Shown: positions 1 to 8,541, counted from the stretch's first letter. The stretch is DNA of 64,000 bases from Methanothermus fervidus DSM 2088 (GCA_000166095.1 CP002278.1:218001-282000); one strand, 5' to 3'. A program made the numbers and translations. The notes: generated by a model not told the origin, from the sequence alone.

Positions 1-618
1 TATTTTGTGGTAATTGCTCTTACTTCATTTACAGTATTAGAAATTTTGTCTAGAATACTTAATTTGGAGGTTCTTAGTCCTAGTGTGAGAATATCAAGAG
101 TTGAAAAAAATATAATTCCTAGTTTACAAATGGTACTTCCAAATATTCGGTTCTGGGGACATGTTCCAGGATCCTGTCATTGGGGAAGCGAATGCCTTGG
201 CGGCGCTGATGGATATATAACACTTCCAGTGACATTAATACATTTTCTCAGGCTCCCATATCATATATTTTATGGTATACTCGTAAATCAGAAAGATTAC
301 ATTGATTATATGCTTCCAGGTATATTTGCAGTTGCTTTTGATGGAGGTTATTTCTCATTGCTGTTTTTACTTGTCTGGGTAGCATTTGTAACAATTTTAG
401 CATCCAAAATATTAAAAAAATATAAAGAAAAAAGGTCTGAAGGAAGTACACGATATTTAGGCAGAGAGGCATTACTTATAGGATCACTATCAGCATTTAT
501 TTCTCAAAGTATGGTAGGTCTTTTTGTAGTTAATCGTAGTTTCAATGAATCAGCGCTCCTTACTTATATAATAATTTCTGCTTTAACAGTCGCACATGTA
601 ATCAAAGTAGAGCAGTGA
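1..618 (+). CDS. Polytopic membrane protein, C-terminal part (5' end outside window)
   Basis: The reading frame is already open at base 1, so the N-terminal part lies upstream of the window. About 205 residues are visible, with hydrophobic segments near the start, around visible residues 70-90, 110-135 and 155-200. The visible part aligns along its whole length with the C-terminal half of the 359-residue membrane protein at 33292-34371. Shared stretches include ADGYITLP, DYMLPGIF, RYLGRE and NESALLT, and both end in VIKV plus a short charged tail. The two are clear paralogues. I do not recognise the family function. The conserved charged loop (KDxIDYMLPG) between membrane segments suggests a specific role rather than a plain anchor. 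It is followed by a TnpB relic on the other strand. Confidence 0.85.
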   Translation, partial: YFVVIALTSFTVLEILSRILNLEVLSPSVRISRVEKNIIPSLQMVLPNIRFWGHVPGSCHWGSECLGGADGYITLPVTLIHFLRLPYHIFYGILVNQKDYIDYMLPGIFAVAFDGGYFSLLFLLVWVAFVTILASKILKKYKEKRSEGSTRYLGREALLIGSLSAFISQSMVGLFVVNRSFNESALLTYIIISALTVAHVIKVEQ

Positions 619-886
619 ACTTCTCCACAAAGTCCCTTCTTTATAGAGAAGACTTGTTTGAAAAATTATCTCTTTATATGAAATAATCCTGAAAGGCTAT
701 CAAAGTTGTCTCTTCCATCCTTTAGAATCTTACATGCTAATATAATCTCTTAACTTATTTTCATAGCTTATCCTTTTGACGTTGGATTTACTTTCCTGAA
801 TACGGGGCTTTTCCAGCTTGTATTAGTAAGTGTAGAAATTTATCCCAAGCATCCAATGTTTGGGCAAAATTATGCTTTCTTAAAAG
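619..886 (-). pseudogene. Degenerate TnpB (IS200/IS605-type) C-terminal relic
   Basis: Read on the minus strand, this gap contains pieces of a TnpB/IS1341-type protein in the right order but in different frames. First comes RKHNFAQTLDAWDKFLHLL with QAGK, then KVNPTSKG, then ISYENKLRDYIS, then ACKILKDGRDNF, then KQVFSIKKGLCGEV near the end. This follows the C-terminal order of the family: a DAW-KFL helix, an AGK-VKVNP-TSKG strand, an RDYISACKIL helix and a QV-S-K tail. At least three frameshifts and several stops separate the pieces, so it cannot make a protein. No terminal repeats or TnpA were seen. It is the residue of an old insertion beside a membrane-protein gene. Confidence 0.75.
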
Positions 887-980
887 TTATATTTATTGAA
901 TAACTATTATATTCAACTCATCTCCACGCTTCGCTAAAAACTTCTTGCCAATAGAATTAAAAATTAATGAGGTGGAAGTA

Positions 981-1349
981 GTGAAATCACAATATAAAAA
1001 TTTAGTTGAAATATATAATAATTTAGAAAATAAAGCAACTACAATGGCACTAATAGAGGGTATAATAATTTGCATTATGAGTTTAAGCATAACACAGTTA
1101 ATGAAGCTTTCAAACTTTGTATTTCTTCTCATACTTCCTCTAATTTTTTTAAGTTCATCTGAAATTTATAGTATTAAGTCAATGTTTTTACAAATCAATG
1201 AAGAAGACAATGAAATTAAAAAATTTCAGGAGAAAATAACATTGAAAAGAAAATATGTGAATAAGGCCATAAAATTTTTTATTCTTGGATTGTTTACATA
1301 TATCATAATCTTTATTTTTTTATTTTTTGAAGTTAAATTTAAATATTAG
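981..1349 (+). CDS. Small three-helix membrane protein, unknown function
   Basis: The chosen start is GTG at 981, because a good ribosome-binding site (GAGGTGG, 969-975) precedes it; longer TTG-initiated versions lack one. The product is 122 residues. Hydrophobic segments lie at about residues 20-37, 43-62 and 96-116. Between the second and third is a charged helix (about 63-93) rich in E and K that should face the cytoplasm. The N-terminal pattern (Y..LENKAT..ALIEGII) followed by two hairpin helices, a charged helix and a last helix recalls small membrane effectors of the SLATT/DUF5706 (Pycsar TM) kind. I judge this by eye only. No cyclase or other partner gene is adjacent. It sits between the TnpB relic and a ribosomal gene. 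Confidence 0.7.
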   Translation: MKSQYKNLVEIYNNLENKATTMALIEGIIICIMSLSITQLMKLSNFVFLLILPLIFLSSSEIYSIKSMFLQINEEDNEIKKFQEKITLKRKYVNKAIKFFILGLFTYIIIFIFLFFEVKFKY

Positions 1350-1393
1350 TATCGATAAAGCATGTAAAGATATCAGGACACGTATTTTTGAGG

Positions 1394-1411
1394 TTTTAGA
1401 TAAATCTAAAA
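1394..1411. repeat. 18-bp inverted repeat upstream of rps8e
   Basis: TTTTAGAT and ATCTAAAA flank a two-base AA centre, followed directly by TTTTATC. It lies about 45 bases before the S8e start. It could be an operator, part of the promoter, or a weak hairpin ending transcription from the small membrane-protein gene. Such AT-rich palindromes arise easily by chance here. Confidence 0.4.
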
Positions 1412-1453
1412 TTTTATCATGAATCCTATAATTAGGAAAAAAAGGTGTTGAAC

Positions 1454-1852
1454 ATGGCAATATGGCAAGGTAGATCTAGAAGGAAACCTACTGGTGGAAG
1501 ATTAAAAATGCACAGAAAAAAAAGGAAGCATGAATTAGGCAGAGAACCCATCATGACAAAAATTGGTGAAAGAAAAATTAAAATTGTAAGGACAAGAGGT
1601 GGAAATAAAAAAGTGAAGGTTGCTGCAGACAAAAAGATAAATGTGGCTGACCCAAAAACAAATGAAGTTAAGCCAGCAAAAATAATAAGTGTTGTTGAAA
1701 ATCCTGCAAATCCACATTTAGTAAGAAGAAACATAATAACTAAAGGTGCCATTGTAGAAACTGATCTTGGTAAAGTAAGAGTAACATCACGTCCAGGTCA
1801 GGATGGCGTTATAAATGGGGTTTTAATTGAGGAGAAAAAAGAGAATGGCTAA
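1454..1852 (+). CDS. rps8e: 30S ribosomal protein S8e
   Basis: The product is 132 residues, normal for archaeal S8e. It starts [15 protein letters not shown], followed by a very basic region ([15 protein letters not shown]) and the conserved [21 protein letters not shown] stretch that marks the family. The protein binds 16S rRNA in the small subunit. The ATG at 1454 is chosen because S8e normally begins at this methionine and AAAGGTG (1441-1447) provides the ribosome-binding site; in-frame GTG and TTG codons just upstream overlap that site. The next gene, the PolB2 fragment, starts about 40 bases downstream on the same strand. Confidence 0.95.
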   Translation: MAIWQGRSRRKPTGGRLKMHRKKRKHELGREPIMTKIGERKIKIVRTRGGNKKVKVAADKKINVADPKTNEVKPAKIISVVENPANPHLVRRNIITKGAIVETDLGKVRVTSRPGQDGVINGVLIEEKKENG

Positions 1853-1891
1853 TAACTATATCTCAAATTTAATTTTTTGGAAGTGTTGATT

Positions 1892-2548
1892 TTGGAAAAG
1901 GAAATAATATTAAAACGTGTGAATGAATTTTTAGATCATATAAATAAAAAATTACCTGAAAGTATGGAATTAGAGTTTGAGGGATACTACAAAAGAGGTT
2001 TTTTTGTAACAAAAAAGAGATATGCATTAATAGAAGATGATAAGATCATCGTTAAAGGTTTAGAATTTGTTAGGCGTGATTGGGCACCTATAGCTAAGAA
2101 AACCCAAGAGAAAGTTTTATATACTATATTAAAGGAAGGATCTCCAAAAAAAGCTGAAAAAATTATAAGAAAAGTGATTAAAGACATAAAAGAAGGAAAT
2201 TTAAATTTGGAAGATCTTGTCATACATACACAAATAACAAAAAAATTGGATGAATATAAACAAATAGGACCTCATGTGATTGCAGCAAAAAAAGCTTTAA
2301 GAAGAGGAAGAAGAATAGATCCCGGAGCAATCATCAGATATATAATAGTTAAAGGATCAAGGCCAATCAGTGAAAGAGCAGAACCCATTGAAGATGTTTC
2401 GCTAGAAGATTATGATCCTCAATACTATATTGAGCACCAAGTTTTACCAGCAGTTTCAAGAATAATGAAAGCATTAGGATATTCTGATGAAGATTTAAAA
2501 AGTATTATATATGGTGAAAGGCAGGCAAGTTTAGATTCTTTCCTATAA
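1892..2548 (+). CDS. polB2: DNA polymerase family B, small C-terminal subunit (PolB2)
   Basis: This protein of about 218 residues is the C-terminal (thumb) part of an archaeal family B DNA polymerase encoded as a separate gene. It carries [28 protein letters not shown] and [13 protein letters not shown] followed by IRYIIVKGS, all typical of the polymerase C-terminal third. It lacks exonuclease motifs and the SLYPSI and YGDTD motifs, which must be on the larger subunit elsewhere. Methanothermobacter has the same split, with PolB1 and a PolB2 of about 223 residues (MTH208, as I recall). The start is ambiguous: TTG at 1892 has GGAAGTG six bases upstream, while TTG at 1877 would give 223 residues but has no visible ribosome-binding site. 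Confidence 0.9.
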   Translation: MEKEIILKRVNEFLDHINKKLPESMELEFEGYYKRGFFVTKKRYALIEDDKIIVKGLEFVRRDWAPIAKKTQEKVLYTILKEGSPKKAEKIIRKVIKDIKEGNLNLEDLVIHTQITKKLDEYKQIGPHVIAAKKALRRGRRIDPGAIIRYIIVKGSRPISERAEPIEDVSLEDYDPQYYIEHQVLPAVSRIMKALGYSDEDLKSIIYGERQASLDSFL

Positions 2549-2560
2549 AAAATAGTCTTG

Positions 2561-3256
2561 ATGAAAATGTATAAGACAGTATTTTTTGATATAGATGATA
2601 CACTCTATAATACTTCTGAATTTGCTGAATTAGCACGTAAGGCAGCATTAGACGCCATGATAGAGGCAGGATTGCCTTTATCTCGTTCTAAAGCCTATAA
2701 GTTGCTCAGAGATATTATAAAAGAAAAAGGTTCTAATTATGGAAAACATTTCAATTTATTGACTAAAAGAGTCTTAGGTAAAGAAGATCCGCTATTGATA
2801 GCTTTAGCTGTTATAACATACCACAATGTTAAATTTGCACATCTAAAACCATTTCCAGAAACAATACCTACTTTATTGTATCTGAAATGTAAAGGATATA
2901 AAATAGGTGTGATATCAAATGGATTAACAATAAAACAATGGGAAAAATTGATTAGATTAGGTATTCATCATTTCTTCGATGTGGTAGTTACATCAGAAGA
3001 AGTTGGAGTAGAAAAACCAGAACCTGGTATATTTAAGGAAGCCTTAAAAAGAATAAAATCAAAAGCTGAAGAAGCAGTGATGGTAGGGGATAAACTTAAA
3101 GAAGATATTTTAGGCGCTGTCAAAGTTGGAATGTCTGCAGTGTTAATAGGTGATATATCTGAAAAAGAAAAAGAATATTTAAAAAAATTAGAAAATAAAA
3201 CAAATAAGAAAATATATGTAATCTCAAAATTAGATGAATTAAAAGAGATTTTATGA
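2561..3256 (+). CDS. HAD-superfamily hydrolase (CTE7/TIGR02253-like)
   Basis: The 231-residue protein has the HAD motifs in order: motif I FFDIDDTLYNT near the N terminus (nucleophile and acid/base aspartates in DIDDT), motif II ISNG in the middle, the lysine of motif III in VGVEKPEPGIF, and motif IV VMVGDKLKEDILGA. The cap region between motifs I and II is helical, as in phosphatases of subfamily I. It is probably a small-molecule phosphatase; the substrate is unknown. ATG codons at 2561 and 2567 and a TTG at 2558 are all possible starts. It lies nine to twelve bases after polB2 and shortly before the ATPase gene, so the three may be co-transcribed with rps8e. Confidence 0.85.
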   Translation: MKMYKTVFFDIDDTLYNTSEFAELARKAALDAMIEAGLPLSRSKAYKLLRDIIKEKGSNYGKHFNLLTKRVLGKEDPLLIALAVITYHNVKFAHLKPFPETIPTLLYLKCKGYKIGVISNGLTIKQWEKLIRLGIHHFFDVVVTSEEVGVEKPEPGIFKEALKRIKSKAEEAVMVGDKLKEDILGAVKVGMSAVLIGDISEKEKEYLKKLENKTNKKIYVISKLDELKEIL

Positions 3257-3278
3257 ATTTTCTAAATTTGGTGATTAT

Positions 3279-4832
3279 ATGGAATATAATTACTATCATG
3301 ATGAACTCATGGTTGAATTATTTGAAATTTTAAAACAGCCAAAAGACCTTGATAGTTTGGATCTTTCAGACACATTTGTTGAAAATCTTGTTTTAAAAAT
3401 AATTTCAATGCATGGTACTATTAGAACAAGTAAAATAAAGGAGATAACAGGATTACATTTAGATATATTGGAAGAAGTTTTGCATGAGTTAGAGAGAAGA
3501 GAATTATGTGCACAAGTTAAAGGTGGGTTTTTATTTTCAAGTGTTGATTATACGATTACTAAAAAAGGAAGAGAATTTGCCGAAAGAATAATGAAAGAAA
3601 ATCCATACATAGGGATGGCACCTGTTTCATATGATAGATATTACAAAGTGATGGAGGCTCAATTAAAGGGTAGATTTCCAATTGAGATTCCAGAAGAAGT
3701 TATAGAGGAAGCATTTAAAGGAGTTGTTGGAGCTGAACATGCTAAAGAAGCACTAGTAGATTCATGTACATCTGGTAGAGGTGTGTTTATTTATGGACCA
3801 CCAGGTACTGGTAAAACATTTCTTACAAGTAAAATGTCTAAATTGCTCCCACCAATAATAATACCTAAATATGTGGAGTTTGGAGGACAAGTTGTTGAAT
3901 TATATGATCCTGATTTCCATGTATTGTGTAAAGAACAGCCAGAAGATCCTCGGTGGGTTAAAATATATGCACCTTTTGTGTTTACAGGTGCTGAGTTAAG
4001 TTTAGAGAAATTAGATACAAATTACAACCATAATAAGGGCGTTTATGAATCTTCACCCATTATAAAAGCAAATGGTGGTGTTTTATTAATAGATGATTTA
4101 GGAAGACAAAGGGATGACCATGAAGTAATACTTAATAGACTTATAGTACCTATGGAGAACAAAATAGATACTGTCTATATAAGAGGAGTACCTGTAAGTT
4201 TTTATTCACATTTCATACCAGTTTTTTCAACAAATTTAGACATAAGTATAATGGACGAAGCTCACTTGAGGAGAGCACCAATTCATGTATTTTTAGGTCC
4301 TCCATCAACAGATGAAATCGCAAAAGTATTCAAAAACAATTTAGATAAATTAGGAGAATTATATACAGATGAAGCAATAGAAAGATTCACAAAAACATAT
4401 AAACCAACTGATGAAGGCGGTGAAGGATTAGAACCAACTTTTGCTCATGCAAGAGATATAGCTGAAATAGCACAAGCAGTGAGAATAAGATTAGGTAAAG
4501 AATATATTGATGAAGAAGTAGTTGAGGAAGCATTGAATAGACATGTGTTAATAACTCTACAGAGGAAAAATATAGATATAACTGCAGAAGGTAAAATAAG
4601 GACATATAGAATAGAAACTTCAGAGATAGAAAAAACAAAAGAAATATTGTTAAAAGAAGGTGCTTTACAAGTTTCTACAGAATCAAATTCTGTAATTGTA
4701 GACGTTGATAATACAGTGACACCCTCACAAATCCTAAAAGTTCTTGAAAATAATGGAATAATACCTAATAAAGTAGAAATAATAGGTGAAACTGATCGAG
4801 AACTAAGAAAATTTGTTTTAACAGAGGGATAG
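3279..4832 (+). CDS. AAA-type ATPase with N-terminal winged-helix-like region
   Basis: The 517-residue protein begins with about 110 residues that look like a winged helix (MHGTIRTSKIKEITGLHLDI, then TITKKGREFA). An AAA+ core follows, with Walker A GPPGTGKT near residue 175 and Walker B VLLIDDLGRQ near 268. A conserved region FSTNLD...DEAHLRRAPIHVF probably holds sensor 1 and the arginine finger. The last 80 residues form a separate alpha/beta domain. Homologues occur in other Methanobacteriales (MTH210-like, from memory), but I know of no assigned function. The start has GGTGAT seven bases upstream. The combination suggests an ATP-driven remodeller with DNA or protein binding. Confidence 0.8.
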   Translation: MEYNYYHDELMVELFEILKQPKDLDSLDLSDTFVENLVLKIISMHGTIRTSKIKEITGLHLDILEEVLHELERRELCAQVKGGFLFSSVDYTITKKGREFAERIMKENPYIGMAPVSYDRYYKVMEAQLKGRFPIEIPEEVIEEAFKGVVGAEHAKEALVDSCTSGRGVFIYGPPGTGKTFLTSKMSKLLPPIIIPKYVEFGGQVVELYDPDFHVLCKEQPEDPRWVKIYAPFVFTGAELSLEKLDTNYNHNKGVYESSPIIKANGGVLLIDDLGRQRDDHEVILNRLIVPMENKIDTVYIRGVPVSFYSHFIPVFSTNLDISIMDEAHLRRAPIHVFLGPPSTDEIAKVFKNNLDKLGELYTDEAIERFTKTYKPTDEGGEGLEPTFAHARDIAEIAQAVRIRLGKEYIDEEVVEEALNRHVLITLQRKNIDITAEGKIRTYRIETSEIEKTKEILLKEGALQVSTESNSVIVDVDNTVTPSQILKVLENNGIIPNKVEIIGETDRELRKFVLTEG

Positions 4833-4839
4833 TTGAAAG

Positions 4840-5352
4840 CTATACTAACTCAGCTTTAGCTTTTTTAAATGCATTGTACAATTCATCATCATAGGCTACA
4901 AGTATTATTTTAATCTTTTTCCCCTTTCTTTCTAAAAATTTTTTCATTACTTCAATCATTGATTTAGCAGCTTTTTCTTTTGGTAAACCACCAACTCCAG
5001 TACCCATACCGGGGAAAGCAACAGATGATACTTTTAATCTTAATGCTTCTTCTAAGGCAGCAGATGTCGCCTTTTTTATAGTTTCTATATCTGTAGGTTG
5101 GGAAGGTTTTTTCATCGTTGGTGCATGTATGACATATCTTGCTTTTAATTTTCCAGCAGTTGTAGATATTGCATCGCCAATATCTATAGGGGCTTTAGAC
5201 ATTGCTTCCTTTTCTATTTCTTTTCCTCCACGATTTTTTATTGCTAATGCTACACCGCCACCCATTTTTCCATATGAATTCGCAGGATTTACGATTGCAT
5301 CTGCCTTAACTTCCGTAATATCTCCTTTTATAATTTCTATTTTATCTTTCAA
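4840..5352 (-). CDS. Macrodomain protein (ADP-ribose binding/hydrolysis)
   Basis: The chosen start is TTG at 5352, which follows GGAGG at a spacing of eight and gives a 170-residue protein starting MKDKIEIIKGDITEV; a longer in-frame form back to 5421 would run into the promoter region. The macro fold signatures are present: GDIT near the start, AIVNPANSYGKMGGGVALAI (adenine and distal ribose loops), and FPGMGTGVGGLPKEKAA (phosphate loop). Family members bind ADP-ribose or O-acetyl-ADP-ribose and some hydrolyse them; which applies here cannot be seen. The gene converges on the AAA ATPase gene, seven bases from its stop, and is divergent from the S-layer gene. Confidence 0.9.
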   Translation of the reverse strand: MKDKIEIIKGDITEVKADAIVNPANSYGKMGGGVALAIKNRGGKEIEKEAMSKAPIDIGDAISTTAGKLKARYVIHAPTMKKPSQPTDIETIKKATSAALEEALRLKVSSVAFPGMGTGVGGLPKEKAAKSMIEVMKKFLERKGKKIKIILVAYDDELYNAFKKAKAELV

Positions 5353-5414
5353 GTGTTTATCCTCCACACTTTTTAATAATTTATTTAACTTTTTTGTTAA
5401 AATAAAATTATTCA

Positions 5415-5488
5415 AACACAATGTATATATATGAAAGAAACTTTGTATTTCTAATGTACATTAATTAATATCAAAGGAGGTGAAATTA
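5415..5488 (+). promoter_or_regulatory. S-layer gene promoter and ribosome-binding site
   Basis: A TATA-like element TGTATATATA lies at 5422-5431. Transcription would start about 25 bases on, near 5452. The leader ends in AAAGGAGGTGA (5473-5483), a near-perfect anti-SD match five bases before GTG 5489. The strength of both elements fits a very abundant surface protein. The same interval must also hold the divergent macrodomain promoter. Confidence 0.65.
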
Positions 5489-7270
5489 GTGAGAAAATTT
5501 ACATTGCTGATGTTACTGTTGATAGTAATTTCAATGAGTGGAATTGCAGGAGCTGCAGAAGTAAAGAATCTAAACACGAGCAAAACATTCACTAAAATTC
5601 AGGAGGCTATTGATGATCCAAGTACAACAGATGGCAATATAATAATCGTTGGTCCAGGTAATTATACAGAAAATATACTAGTAAATAAGTCTCTAACTTT
5701 GAAATCTAATGGAAGTGCAATAATTAATGCTGTAAGTTCTGAAAAATCTACCATAACAATAAAAGCAAACAATGTGTGGATTGAAGGATTTATAATTATT
5801 GGAGGAAAAAATGGAATTTACATGGAAAATGTTACTGGTTGTACAATAACTAACAATACAATACAAAATGCCTTTGTCAGTGGGTGGGAATACTATGGAG
5901 GAAATGGAATTTGCTTAGTAAATTCCACAAACAACACTATAACTAATAATATCATCAGAAATAACACATGGAATGGCATTAACGTTTGTGAGTCCAAAGG
6001 AAACATTATTAAAAACAATACAATAATGTATAGTGGAGGAATAGGAATTTACGTTTGGGGATTTAACAAATTCGAAGGAAACAATATAATTGAAAATAAT
6101 AGAATTATAAATGCAACCTATGGAGGTATATATCTATTTAGACCCTCAAATAACAAAATTTGTAGGAACTATATTGCAAATGTCAGCAGTGGTGGAGGAG
6201 GAATGTCAGGTGCCATTTGCATAGATGTATCAGATTACAACATTGTCAAAGACAACATTGGTATTAATTGTGATGGAGGATTATTTACAGATGGAATGAT
6301 AGGCAATGAGATAACCAATAATATATTCAAAAATTGTAAAGTAGCAGTGAGTGAAAGTACTTATGGTCCAGCATCTAGGAACAATAAAATATATGGAAAT
6401 TACTTTATTAACTACGAAACTGCAATATCTGATCCAAAAGGAGAATTAGTTGATAATATCTGGAATACAACTGAAGGTGGCAATTATTGGTCAAATTACA
6501 CAGGAAATAATACAGGAGATGGAACTGGTAACATCCCATACTACTATGACAATAAACCATTAGTTGTCGATTTAGCAATTGAAGATATTGCAGCAAAGCC
6601 ATCAGGAATAGAAGTACGTGTTAAAAATTTAGGAAAGGCAGATATCAAAAAAATAGACCCATTAACTAAACTCAAAATAAAAATAAGTTGTGATAATGAT
6701 GTATATGAAACATTTATAGATCCACTTTCTGCAGGAGAATCACAAATTGTAAGATGGGACAAAATTGTTCCAGAAGGAAATCATACAATAAAAGCTGAAA
6801 TTCCATACAGTGCTGAAGGTTATTTAATAGGAACAAATATCAGAGATGCAGACATCAGTAACAATGTATTCTCAAAAATTGTGCAAGGTTTTGTTCAAAA
6901 CAAAACCTTCACAATAACCCTAACAAACTTAGGAAAATCAACAATAACCATAAAATATTACATCTCAATCTACACAAATCCAGTTAATGGAACTAAAGTC
7001 AGCTATAGAGAATTAACAATAACTCTAAAGCCAAATGAAACAAAAACAATAGAGTTAGGTAAATATCCATTTAAATATGCAGTATCTGGAACAATGATTG
7101 TCAAAAATCCATCAAGATATAGAATTCCATTAAATCTAAGAATAAAATATGAAATTGAGGGATTGAATCCACAGATGAGGGAGATAAGTAAATACATAGC
7201 TCCAAGGGGAGAATTTAGGTATATAGCTAGATATACAGGGAAAGAAGAAGGATATGCTGATGTTTGGTGA
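5489..7270 (+). CDS. slgA: Surface-layer glycoprotein with beta-helix repeats
   Basis: Starting at GTG 5489, placed by the strong Shine-Dalgarno site, the precursor is 593 residues. It has a classic signal peptide of 22 residues (MRKFTLL, hydrophobic core, GIAGA before AEV), leaving 571. These are the sizes I recall for SlgA of Methanothermus fervidus. Residues of about 60-330 form right-handed parallel beta-helix (PbH1/NosD-type) repeats with recurring NNTI, N-I-ENN and GI-L patterns. The rest consists of beta-sandwich-like modules. N-x-S/T sequons are frequent (NYT, NKS, NVT, NNT), fitting a glycosylated crystalline cell coat outside the pseudomurein wall. There is no C-terminal membrane anchor. 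A glycosyltransferase gene converges from downstream. Confidence 0.92.
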   Translation: MRKFTLLMLLLIVISMSGIAGAAEVKNLNTSKTFTKIQEAIDDPSTTDGNIIIVGPGNYTENILVNKSLTLKSNGSAIINAVSSEKSTITIKANNVWIEGFIIIGGKNGIYMENVTGCTITNNTIQNAFVSGWEYYGGNGICLVNSTNNTITNNIIRNNTWNGINVCESKGNIIKNNTIMYSGGIGIYVWGFNKFEGNNIIENNRIINATYGGIYLFRPSNNKICRNYIANVSSGGGGMSGAICIDVSDYNIVKDNIGINCDGGLFTDGMIGNEITNNIFKNCKVAVSESTYGPASRNNKIYGNYFINYETAISDPKGELVDNIWNTTEGGNYWSNYTGNNTGDGTGNIPYYYDNKPLVVDLAIEDIAAKPSGIEVRVKNLGKADIKKIDPLTKLKIKISCDNDVYETFIDPLSAGESQIVRWDKIVPEGNHTIKAEIPYSAEGYLIGTNIRDADISNNVFSKIVQGFVQNKTFTITLTNLGKSTITIKYYISIYTNPVNGTKVSYRELTITLKPNETKTIELGKYPFKYAVSGTMIVKNPSRYRIPLNLRIKYEIEGLNPQMREISKYIAPRGEFRYIARYTGKEEGYADVW

Positions 7271-7299
7271 TTCTTTTTTTATTTTTTTTATTTTTTAAG
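7271..7299 (+). terminator. T-rich terminator after the S-layer gene
   Basis: Runs of seven, eight and six T separated by single A residues follow the slgA stop. Oligo-T tracts terminate archaeal transcription. The tract overlaps the end of the convergent glycosyltransferase gene (stop at 7295). Confidence 0.6.
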
Positions 7300-8431
7300 A
7301 ATTTACAACATAAATTTTTTCAATTTTTTCTACCACTTGGTCCCATGTAAACATTTTTTCAACCTTTTTACGTCCATTTTTGCCCATTCCTTTAGCTATT
7401 TTTTTGTTTTTCAATAAAAATTTTAGCTTTTCACATAATTCAGAAATATTTTGTTTATTGACTAAAAACCCATTGATGCCATCGTCAATTACTTCAGTTA
7501 CGCCTCCTGACTTATATGCTATCACTGGTTTATAACATGCGTTAGCTTCCACAAGAACCATTCCAAAACCTTCTCTTGTTGAAGGCAAAACTAAAACTTC
7601 TGACTTTTTTATTTCTTTAATTACGTCGCTGTAATCATCTATTTTCCCAAAAAATTTAACTTTATCTTCTATGCTCAATTTTTTTACTAAATTTTTCAAA
7701 TTTTTTGATACCACTCCATCGCCTATTATTTTTAATTTTACATCAGGTATTTCATTTACAAGTAATTTAACAGCTTTTATTAATTCATCAACATGTTTAT
7801 GTGGAATTAATCTTCCAACAAATATTATTGAATTTTTATCAATGCCATTACATTCTACTGAATCTATTAATTTTAAATCAACACCATTATAGACAACATG
7901 AATTTTATTGTTAGGAATACCATATTTTCTATTTAAAATTCTTTTTACAGCATTGCTCACTGTTATAATTTTCTTAAATGGCAGTTTGTATAAAATTTTT
8001 TCAAAAAAATTAGCAATGCTACCATAATATATCCATTGTTCCTTATTTTTTTCTTCTGCTACATCATGAATGGTACCTATCACATTTTTTTGTATTTTCA
8101 AAATATAAGCTAAAGATGCAGGAATTAATGGGATGAATGCTTGAGCATCCACAACATCATATTTATGGGTTGTTAACCATTTAAATACAGAAATTATAAA
8201 TCTTAAAAAATCTAATGGAGACCTATAAGGAGGGTTATTTATTGTTGGTCCTAAATGATACACATTTATTCCATCAATATTCTCATATTCAGGAACATTG
8301 CTAATTTTCATACATAGGACATCAACTTCATGACCTCTTCTTACAAGACGTTTTGCTATTTCATAAAGCCTTCTTTCTCCTCCACCTTGATAATGAGGAA
8401 TGAAAAAATCTATAATATAACATATTTTCAT
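7295..8431 (-). CDS. Glycosyltransferase family 4 (GT-B fold)
   Basis: The 378-residue protein starts MKICYIIDFFIPHYQGGGERR, the usual GT4 opening with the GGG-E loop. The C-terminal nucleotide-sugar half holds IIFVGRLIPHKHVDELI and the E-x7-E motif in PSTREGFGMVLVEANA, followed by KPVIAYKSGGVTEVI. The enzyme should transfer a sugar from a nucleotide donor, retaining configuration, on the cytoplasmic face. ATG 8431 is preceded by GGGGTGAAAAG. Its position tail-to-tail with the S-layer gene suggests a role in S-layer or wall glycan synthesis; this is inference from context. Two C/D sRNAs lie just upstream on the same strand. Confidence 0.9.
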   Translation of the reverse strand: MKICYIIDFFIPHYQGGGERRLYEIAKRLVRRGHEVDVLCMKISNVPEYENIDGINVYHLGPTINNPPYRSPLDFLRFIISVFKWLTTHKYDVVDAQAFIPLIPASLAYILKIQKNVIGTIHDVAEEKNKEQWIYYGSIANFFEKILYKLPFKKIITVSNAVKRILNRKYGIPNNKIHVVYNGVDLKLIDSVECNGIDKNSIIFVGRLIPHKHVDELIKAVKLLVNEIPDVKLKIIGDGVVSKNLKNLVKKLSIEDKVKFFGKIDDYSDVIKEIKKSEVLVLPSTREGFGMVLVEANACYKPVIAYKSGGVTEVIDDGINGFLVNKQNISELCEKLKFLLKNKKIAKGMGKNGRKKVEKMFTWDQVVEKIEKIYVVNS

Positions 8432-8484
8432 CTTTTCACCCCATTTTAAAAAATTTAGGTAAGATAAATATGAAATTAATTATT

Positions 8485-8541
8485 AGAATCAGAGCTCAGT
8501 CTCTTCATCATTTTTGTCAGCCCACGGCGCCTTCATCATCA
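8485..8541 (-). ncRNA. C/D box sRNA B (putative 2'-O-methylation guide)
   Basis: On the minus strand the elements are in the canonical order: box C ATGATGA (8539-8533), a 12-nt guide (8532-8521, GC-rich), box D' CTGA (8520-8517), a 5-nt spacer, box C' ATGATGA (8511-8505), a 12-nt guide (8504-8493) and box D CTGA (8492-8489). Guide and spacer lengths are right for archaeal C/D sRNAs bound by L7Ae, Nop5 and fibrillarin. An extra CTGA at 8499-8496 inside the second guide would leave too short a guide. The second guide is complementary to AGCUCAGUCUCU, resembling a tRNA D-arm; this target is only a guess. Box C shares its first base with box D of the neighbouring sRNA. Confidence 0.82.

Noticed and set aside
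893-1132. 79-residue frame on the minus strand
   Set aside because: It is antisense to the small membrane protein at 981-1349, which has a clear ribosome-binding site; the minus frame has none and no family match.
5353-5421. Longer N terminus for the macrodomain protein
   Set aside because: It has no ribosome-binding site, extends into the promoter area of the S-layer gene, and adds residues not found in the family. TTG 5352 has GGAGG at good spacing.
5489-7270. Annotating the beta-helix protein as copper-binding NosD
   Set aside because: The repeats are of the general PbH1 type. Signal peptide, length, sequons and strong expression signals fit the S-layer protein; no nos genes are nearby.
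8432-8484. A third C/D sRNA or riboswitch upstream of the glycosyltransferase
   Set aside because: No further boxes or stable stems; the stretch looks like an AT-rich promoter and leader.
8496-8499. Internal CTGA as box D of sRNA B
   Set aside because: It would leave a guide of only five bases; the CTGA at 8492-8489 gives a normal 12-base guide.
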